Of a stretch of DNA of 64,000 nucleotides, positions 58,592-64,000 are shown piece after piece; position 1 is the first letter of the stretch, and each line of letters begins with the position of its first letter. Made by a program: the position numbers and the translations under genes. The notes under the pieces were generated by a model, which was given only the letters and a program-made list of their open reading frames with translations, ran no database searches and had not been told where the DNA came from. Origin of the DNA: Prorocentrum cordatum (Eukaryota; Sar; Dinophyceae; Prorocentrales; Prorocentraceae); NCBI GenBank assembly GCA_963575745.1, contig CAUYUJ010001386.1, positions 1 to 64,000 of the forward strand, read 5' to 3'.

Positions 58592-58797
58592 TAGGGGAAC
58601 AAAAAGTGACATGAACATAACAACTCGGAGGTCCGCGCGGACTTCTCGGATCGGCGCTGGGGCCCCCCGGCGGCGCCTCCGGCGCCGCCCCTGGCGCGCT
58701 CCGCGCTCCGCGGGCCAGGAAGGGGGGTCCAGCGCCGATCCGAGAAATCCGCGCGGACCTCAGAGTTTTTATGTTTATGCCACTTTTTGTTCCCCTA
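58592..58797. mobile_element. 206-bp foldback element with 15-bp target duplication
   Basis: Bounded by exact direct repeats ATAGTGTGGCACAAT (58577-58591 and 58798-58812). The terminal arms are about 69 bases each and nearly perfect (TAGGGGAACAAAAAGTGRCA at the tip; GAGGTCCGCGCGG and TCTCGGATCGGCGCTGG further in). The centre is GC-rich. No ORF. A relative lies at 19150-19375. Confidence 0.85.
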
Positions 58798-59050
58798 ATA
58801 GTGTGGCACAATGTTTCACGCCCACGAGTGTTGCCTTGACTGGAGCGTCCTCTACCTCTGCACGGTCAGGGGCCGCGCGGTGGCGAAGGCTCCTGCCCAG
58901 CGAGCCGGCACGGAACGAGCCCTGCCCTGGCTCTCCGGGGCTCCCTTCTCGGGGCGCGCGTGCGGGACGGAGAGCCGTCACGCTGGCGGCTCAAGGATCA
59001 GAAGGCGTGGCGCAGGTTATGATCCCCGCACGACTGCCCCCCACCCTTCC

Positions 59051-59247
59051 GGACGAACGAACAACACACACCCATACCCATAGGGGGGTAGTTGGGAGGA
59101 GGACTGGCTATGGGTATGGGTGCAGGTTGTCGGACCCTGGGGAACGCTCCCCTTCGAGCGGGGGCCCCCATCCGACAACACGCACCCATAGCCCTCTCCG
59201 ACCCCCCTATGGGTATGGGTGTGTATGTGTGTTGTTGGTTCGTCACT
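59051..59247. mobile_element. Double-palindrome element with CCCATACCCATAGGGGGGT arms
   Basis: The outer arms 59066-59089 and 59201-59224 are perfect 24-base inverted repeats, extending with GACGAAC...AACAACACAC. The inner arms, GGCTATGGGTATGGGTGCAG then GTTGTCGGA (about 59106-59134) and TCCGACAACACGCACCCATA then GCC (about 59171-59193), are also inverted. The outer-left arm is in addition complementary to the inner-left arm. Confidence 0.75.
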
Positions 59248-59267
59248 CCCCCCTCACCCGAGCGACG

Positions 59268-59450
59268 CTCAAAAACGGATCCTGCGCGAGGTGACGTGGC
59301 GACCCGACCCTGCGCGTCGGCTCACGCGGGCCGCCGGCGCAGCACGCCCCACGTGCAGCGAGGGCGCTCTCACGCGCAGCCTTACGCGGGCAACAGGCGC
59401 GCGGAAGCGGGCGAAGACGACCCCGTTTTTGTCGGGTCGGGCGAACGGGG
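59268..59450 (+). repeat. Dispersed ~175-bp repeat with CGACCCCGTTTTTG end, copy 3
   Basis: AAAACGGATCCTGCGCGAGG, GCGAGGGCGCTCTCACGCGC and AAGACGACCCCGTTTTTGTC. 59460-60295 has no feature recognised except (GGA)n at 60117-60144. Confidence 0.6.
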
Positions 59451-60299
59451 GGGATAGCAAAGGGGGGGTTTGAGAATCAGCTCACGTGGCTGATTTTCCC
59501 GGCGCCTCCCGGCGCCGGAGGCGGCTATGTATCGAGGGCTGGGCCCCTCGGTGAGGCCGAAACCAGCTGCATGCAGCAGATTTCGTAACCCCCCCTTTCC
59601 CAATCCCCCCCATTCGTCCGGCCCGATTTGGGGGCGCCGCTCCCCTGGTGGCACAAAAGTATAGCAAGGCATTCCGCAGCGCTGAGGCCGCCTGGGGCGC
59701 GCTGGGAGAGCGCGCCGCCGCCGGAAGCACAGGCCTCTGGTCGGGGAGGCCCCGCGGGCATATCGACAGTATTTATATATCTGCTGAGAGCAAGCCACTC
59801 ATGGGGCGGGCAGGCGGTGCGGGCCGTAACGCCGTGGTGCGGTGCGACGCTGCAGGCGGGGTTGGTCTGCGACTCGGCTTGCACTTTCTCAGAAAGACCT
59901 CCCGTGGGCCAGGACACAAGCGACGTCACTCCACCTACGGCGCCAGGGGGCTGACGTTAGTGTATGCCAGAAAATCTGGCGTGGGGTTTACGCGGTATGC
60001 GCTGCGGCCCCCGATGGGCCGCACTTCGCACCACAGGGAGGGCCGTAGGGTGGGGTGGTGCCGTTTGCTTTTCCTGGTCGACTTCTGCTTGCAGCCAGCG
60101 CCCGCATCAAAAGTGGACGAGGAGGAGGAGGAGGAGGAGGAGGAACAAATCTGCGACGACCTGATTTTTGTTCGGTCCAGGCGCTCGTCGTCGACTTCGA
60201 CCTCTCCAGGGCTGGCTGTCGGGCCCCGCGAAGAATATCCCGAAGGCGTCCACTGCGCAAGAGATCACACCGGAGGCGTGGAGCAAGGACGACCGGCCG

Positions 60300-60500
60300 T
60301 CCCGGCATTCCGATAGTCCTACCACGAAATATTCCTATAGAGCCCAAACATGTTCTAAGAACAGGAGCAATGTTCTTAGAAGAGACGCCAGATGTGTTGA
60401 AACGAGACGGCCCCAGCCAGACGTGTTCCAAGAACATTTCGTGGGAAGCACAAAAGGTTCTTAGAACACTGTTTGGTAGGACTATAGGCACGCCAGGACG
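60300..60500. mobile_element. ~200-bp TIR element with TTCTTAGAACA palindromes, copy 2
   Basis: Left GGCATTCCGATAGTCCTACC; right GGTAGGACTATAGGCACGCC, which are inverted repeats. The interior has TGTTCTAAGAACAGG and AGGTTCTTAGAACACTG. Matches 2045-2262. Confidence 0.7.
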
Positions 60501-60589
60501 CTTCGCCACGGCTTGAATGTGAAGGGGTCGGGACCTCTTTGCAGCCACAGGTGGGGCAAAAAACACATCGGTGGACGTCGAGGAACCCA

Positions 60590-60780
60590 GACCCCCGACG
60601 TCATGATTTCTTCACGACGCCGACCCCCAGAGGTTTCGACCCCTTCCCTGGGACCGGCTTTTCGTCACGAGTCGTTTGGTTGACGGTCGCGAGGCCCGGC
60701 AAGGGCCCCCAGAGGCCGAAAGTGAGGAAGCGCCTCCCGTCGTGACCTCTGCATTGCTCGAGGGGGTCTGGAAATCCAGA
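60590..60780 (+). repeat. Dispersed repeat C, copy 3
   Basis: CAGACCCCCGACGTCATGAT, CCCCAGAGGTTTCGACCCCT, TCACGAGTCGTTTGG, CGAGGCCCGGCAAGGGCCCC, CCTCCCGTCGTGACC. 60790-61210 is unassigned. Confidence 0.65.
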
Positions 60781-61215
60781 CCGCAGCGCTAACCAGCCAC
60801 ACCGCCTGCCAGGCCGCGGAGCCAGGGCCGCGCCCCATGGGGCCCGGGGTGGGGGCGGCCACGACCGTTCGCCGTCCAGTTCTTCGGACAAGCTCGGGCT
60901 GCCGTCACGGCAGGTGGCCTCTGGAGCTGGATGGGGGACCTCTGCTCTGCCAGGAGTGCAAGAGAAAATGTTGCACAAGCCGCCAGGAGCTGAAGACTCG
61001 CTGGCAAGCGCACTGCAAAAAGGGCAAACTAAAAATGTGCTCTGCACTCTGCACCGCACCGCGCAGCGCAAAACAATGGAACGCGACTGCAGAGCAAAAA
61101 ATGGAACGCGACTGCCCCGGCCCTTAAAGGCTGCAGGTGGGGGAACGCCCACCGATTGCGAGGTCGACCTGGTGGCGCACGGCTCCCAACAACCATCCTT
61201 CCTCTTCTCGGGAGC

Positions 61216-61395
61216 GGCCAAGAGGGGGGTGTCCAAGAGGGGGGGGTGCAAATCATGACCGGCGGCATGTGCGCGGCCCAGCGGGGGGGCCAGGGACGTA
61301 ATGAAACAAGAAGAGGCGCCATGAGACCTGGTGAAATATCATGGCCCACGCCATGATATCCCCTGCCCCCCCTGGTCATCCCCCCGCTCTTTGCC
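61216..61395. mobile_element. GCGGCCAAGAGG element, copy 4
   Basis: GAGCGGCCAAGAGGGGGGTG, GGACGTAATGAAACAAGAAG, ATATCATGGCCCACGCCATG then ATAT, and GGTCATCCCCCCGC. Confidence 0.6.
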
Positions 61396-61809
61396 GCCCC
61401 CGACTGACTTTCCCCTCGGCGCTGGCCCGGGTCGCTCTTCGCTCCTTCGCTTCTTCGGGCGGGGCGCTCTTCGAGTCCTGCCCCGAGCCCCGGGCCCGCG
61501 AGGAGAGCGAGAGCGGCCCGCGCGAGGAGATCGGCGTCGTCGCAGCCCGTCGGCCGTCGTGAAGTTGCCCTCGGGAGCTGCGCGCAGAAGGCCCGCGCAA
61601 CTCCTGCACGGCCCGCCCGCCGCAGCCGCTCGCCGCGGTCCAGCCGGAGACCGTGGAGCGGGCCGCGCTCGCTCTGGCATGCAGGGAGCGGGTCCCGGGG
61701 GGAAGGCGGCCCCTCGAGCCGGTCCTGCGGACAGCCCCGTGGTCCCGCGCTGAGATCTGATGGGCCTTCTTTCCACCACCACCACCATAAGTTGGAGGGG
61801 GAGGGGGTC

Positions 61810-61920
61810 CTCCACCTCCTCCTCCTCCTCCTCGTCCTCCTCGTCCTCCTCCTCCTCCTCCTCCTCCTCCTCCTCCGCCTCCTCGCTCTCCTCCTCCTCC
61901 TCCTCGTCCTCCTCCTCCAT
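61810..61920 (+). repeat. (TCC)n microsatellite between inverted ACCACCACCATAAGTTGGAG arms
   Basis: TCC units with GTCC and GCC interruptions. On the left, CCACCACCACCATAAGTTGG (61778-61797), and on the right, CCAACTTATGGTGGTGGTGG (61929-61948), are perfect inverted repeats, so the block forms a 170-base foldback. Confidence 0.8.
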
Positions 61921-62262
61921 CCCCCCTCCAACTTATGGTGGTGGTGGAAAACAGGCCCATCAGGATCCGAGACCGCAACAGCCCCGGCCCAGTCTTTCTG
62001 TGACACTTCTCGGGGCGCGTCGGTCTGCCACGGGCCCCCGCGGCCCGAAAACCCGCAGGAGAGCCGCTGGGGTGCAGAAGCTGTGCGGCGCCAGGGTCTC
62101 CGGGAGGGCCCGCCGTCCTCCAAGGGCCCCCGCTGGGGGGAACCAAAAGGTGCCAATGCCGCCACTTCCCGGACCTCCCATGGGGTGCGCTCTGACCAGG
62201 GCTGCGGAGCGAATCCAGCCGTGGTGACGGGGCCAGGGGTTATCGGGCATCGCCATGTTGGC

Positions 62263-62440
62263 GGCCAGTCCGCCAGAAACCCTCCACAAGAAACCCAACC
62301 CTGAGACCCCGGGACGTGCATCGATTTTTGGTGAGGGAAGGTCGCGCCTTCCACTGCAAAACCATCGAAACCCAAGAAACCCATGGCACACTGGAGGCAG
62401 GCATGGTGTCTCTTGGCATGGGTCTCCACTGTATCTTTTC
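62263..62440 (+). repeat. Dispersed ~180-bp repeat, copy 2
   Basis: ACAAGAAACCCAACCCTGAG, CAAAACCATCGAAACCCAAG and GCATGGGTCTCCACTGTATC align with 1165-1345. Confidence 0.65.
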
Positions 62441-62457
62441 CTCGCCTGCGACCACAG

Positions 62458-62634
62458 ACCCCCGACGTCATGACTTTTCCATGACGCCGACCCCCAGAGG
62501 TTTCGACCGATTCCCCGGGACGAGCTTTTCATCCTGAGTCCTTTTTGGACGGCCCCGAGGCCCAGGAAGGGCCCCACGAGGCCGAAAACGGCGAAGAACC
62601 TCCCGTCGTGATCTTTTCGTTGCTCGAGGGGGCC
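62458..62634 (+). repeat. Dispersed repeat C, copy 4 (cut by the gap)
   Basis: CCCCCGACGTCATGACTTTT, CATCCTGAGTCCTTTTTGGA, ACCTCCCGTCGTGATCTTTT, then TTGCTCGAGGGGGCC at the gap edge. Confidence 0.65.
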
Positions 62635-62734
62635 NNNNNNNNNNNNNNNNNNNNNNNNNNNNNNNNNNNNNNNNNNNNNNNNNNNNNNNNNNNNNNNNNN
62701 NNNNNNNNNNNNNNNNNNNNNNNNNNNNNNNNNN
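62635..62734. other. Assembly gap (100 N)
   Basis: Second 100-N placeholder. Confidence 0.99.
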
Positions 62735-62916
62735 TGCGCCGAAGCGCGGCCGAAAGGCCGACGGACGACTGGTTCTGCTGCGCATTGTCAAACGATCGAT
62801 GGGGGTGGCCCTCGCCGCCTCGCCCATCTTAAAGTAGCTTTCGCTGGACCTTCCTCGTCCATCTGCCTTGGAGGGCACTGGCAAGGGGCTGGCGCCGGGG
62901 CCGCCTCAGCAGGCCT

Positions 62917-64000
62917 CTAGCCCACGAGCTCCGCCTCCTCGGAGACTATGTCGGTGGCGTCGGCAGCCTGGGTGCGGGCCGCCTCGCGGCCGACACGGCG
63001 GACCTCCTCGAGGTCGTCCTCCGTGAGCCCGTAGCAGCGGAGCAGGAAGAGACGCGCCGCCCTCGGCTCGGGCCGCCTGCCCTGGGGTCCCGGCGCATCC
63101 GCCGGCGTGGCGGGAAGGCGCTCGTCGCCAGCAGCAGCGCGACGCCCGCCGCTCGCTGCCGCGGGCAGGTCCCCTTTCAGCTGGAGGTCGCCTGCGAGCT
63201 GCAGCTGCTCCTCGGGCCCTAGGGCAAAGGGCCCCTCGAGCGCTCCACCTTGTCCCACCTTGCCGTAGTGGGGCCAGCGCAACAGGCGCACCAGCCGCAG
63301 CTGCTCTTTGCCTGCGCTGGACTCCCGCCCTCGGCACAAGTTCTCGAGCAGCTTGCCGGGCTTGCGGCCCGCCAAAATCCCGCCGCACCGCAGGCAGAAC
63401 ACGAAGCGCATCTGGGGGTTTTCCGCCACCCGGCAGCGCAGGAGAGCGCGCCCTCTAGCCCTCCACGCGTGCCTGGCCAGGACCTGGTCGTCGAGGCCGA
63501 AGCGCAGCTCCGCGTGCCCTGGGACGCGTCCCTCCTGGCTTTGGGGACTGGCAGCCGCGCCCCCGGCTGGGCCTGCAGGGCCCGCGTCGCCGACCGGCCC
63601 GCTGCCCCCGCATGCATTCTCGGGGGGCTGCTCCTTTGCAAGGGCCATCTCCTCGCTGAAGTCGTCGACGCCGAAGCCGAAGGCGTCTGAGCCCTTGGAG
63701 GCTGCCCCGTGCTTGGTATCAACTGGGGCCGCAGCCGCTTCCGGCGCGAGCGGCGCGCCCCGCCTGGACGGGCCTGCCACCGCCCCTGGGGCTGGGGCAA
63801 AAGGAGTGCCTCCGGCAGCCGAGGGGGGAATGGCATCCCCCGGAGCTGCAGCAGCAGCCGCCGCTGCCTCCTCTTTTTCTTCGCCTCTCGCCGCCTCCTC
63901 GTCCCCTTGCCCAGGCCGCTCTTCCCGACCAGCCTCTGCCTGGCTCCCCCTGACGGGAGCTTCACGCACGACGTCGCCGTCCGCGGCGGCTGCAGGGGCA
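62917..64000 (-). CDS. Hypothetical protein with LINE-like C-terminal cysteine module (5' end outside window)
   Basis: Open from the window edge to a TAG at 62917, about 360 residues in view. The first part is Ala/Pro/Glu-rich and probably disordered. A middle segment (HAWRARGRALLRCRVAENPQ then MRFVFCLRCGG...LLENLC) holds FCxxCG and a later Cys. It is followed by LRLVRLLRWPHYG, similar in order to the LINE 1 and LINE 2 C-termini. The end (LLRCYGLTEDDLEEVRRVGR) is helical. No enzyme domain visible. It may be the tail of a larger retroelement-derived gene starting outside the window, or an unrelated host gene with exons. Confidence 0.5.
   Translation of the reverse strand, partial: APAAAADGDVVREAPVRGSQAEAGREERPGQGDEEAARGEEKEEAAAAAAAAPGDAIPPSAAGGTPFAPAPGAVAGPSRRGAPLAPEAAAAPVDTKHGAASKGSDAFGFGVDDFSEEMALAKEQPPENACGGSGPVGDAGPAGPAGGAAASPQSQEGRVPGHAELRFGLDDQVLARHAWRARGRALLRCRVAENPQMRFVFCLRCGGILAGRKPGKLLENLCRGRESSAGKEQLRLVRLLRWPHYGKVGQGGALEGPFALGPEEQLQLAGDLQLKGDLPAAASGGRRAAAGDERLPATPADAPGPQGRRPEPRAARLFLLRCYGLTEDDLEEVRRVGREAARTQAADATDIVSEEAELVG

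Noticed and set aside
59648-60316. 222-residue plus-strand ORF
   Set aside because: Ends in poly-Glu from (GGA)n, no recognisable domain, composition like the surrounding non-coding DNA.

Overview
The window looks like nuclear DNA of a dinoflagellate, probably a free-living, repeat-rich one such as Prorocentrum. I infer this from several signs. Base composition is GC-rich, with hundreds of bases of (GGA)n, (TCC)n, (GTC)n, (CAT)n and (CACCA)n. The one intron-containing host gene I could assemble has tiny exons (80-88 bp), introns of 1.4 kb and 4.9 kb, and GA and GC splice donors. A degenerate copy of the dinoflagellate spliced leader may lie upstream of a transposase. Most of the remainder is mobile DNA. 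Two 100-N scaffold gaps lie at 24091-24190 and 62635-62734. Species assignment is inference only.

Layout. 1-2.3 kb: small dispersed repeats and microsatellites. 2.58-8.7 kb (minus): LINE retrotransposon 1 with ORF1 (zinc ribbon plus coiled coil) and ORF2 (APE-type endonuclease, reverse transcriptase, CCHC, RNase H, C-terminal zinc module). 8.7-23.6 kb: a sea of short terminal-inverted-repeat elements, a dispersed ~165-bp repeat and trinucleotide arrays. Three minus-strand exons of a membrane fatty-acid-desaturase-like gene lie here (21435-21522, 19953-20032, 14931-15010). 23.7-24.1 kb: (CACCA)n running into a gap. 24.19-31.45 kb (minus): a Gag-like polyprotein carrying a complete tRNA 2'-phosphotransferase (Tpt1/KptA) domain and a RING-H2 finger. 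It is broken into four frames and studded with about 21 tiny hairpins. 32.0-32.3 kb: a fragment resembling the MCM6 C-terminus. 32.3-39.8 kb: more inverted-repeat elements. 39.8-40.7 kb: (GAT)n. 40.7-48.4 kb (plus): a MULE-like transposase gene whose SWIM, zinc-knuckle and OTU-protease end is separated from the DDE part by a 48-bp satellite and an almost perfect 1798-bp tandem duplication. 48.6-57.6 kb: a 30-bp satellite containing LINE 2 (minus, 50538-57118). 57.7-62.9 kb: foldback elements and dispersed repeats. 62.9-64 kb: an edge-truncated minus-strand reading frame with a cysteine module like the LINE C-termini.

The most striking signal is in the 24.19-31.45 kb element. On its coding strand there are about 21 short stem-loops of the form GCNNN-tetraloop-N'N'N'GC. 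The stems differ from copy to copy but keep pairing (GCAGG/CCTGC, GCGAG/CTCGC, GCCTG/CAGGC, GCTCG/CGAGC, GCGCG/CGCGC and so on). Every loop is of the GNRA class (GAAA, GCAA, GAGA or GGAA). They occur nowhere else that I noticed. They are mostly in one reading phase, giving a recurrent Gly-Asn dipeptide, but at least two are in other phases, so the conserved thing is the hairpin. Second is LINE 2, where ORF1 and ORF2 share one frame split by a single UGA in the CUAG readthrough context, followed at once by a perfect 18-base palindrome.

Frameshifts in the retroelement genes are frequent, are almost all single-base or dinucleotide changes, several of them in homopolymers or microsatellites, and have no accompanying in-frame stops. 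I therefore cannot separate young decay from consensus error.
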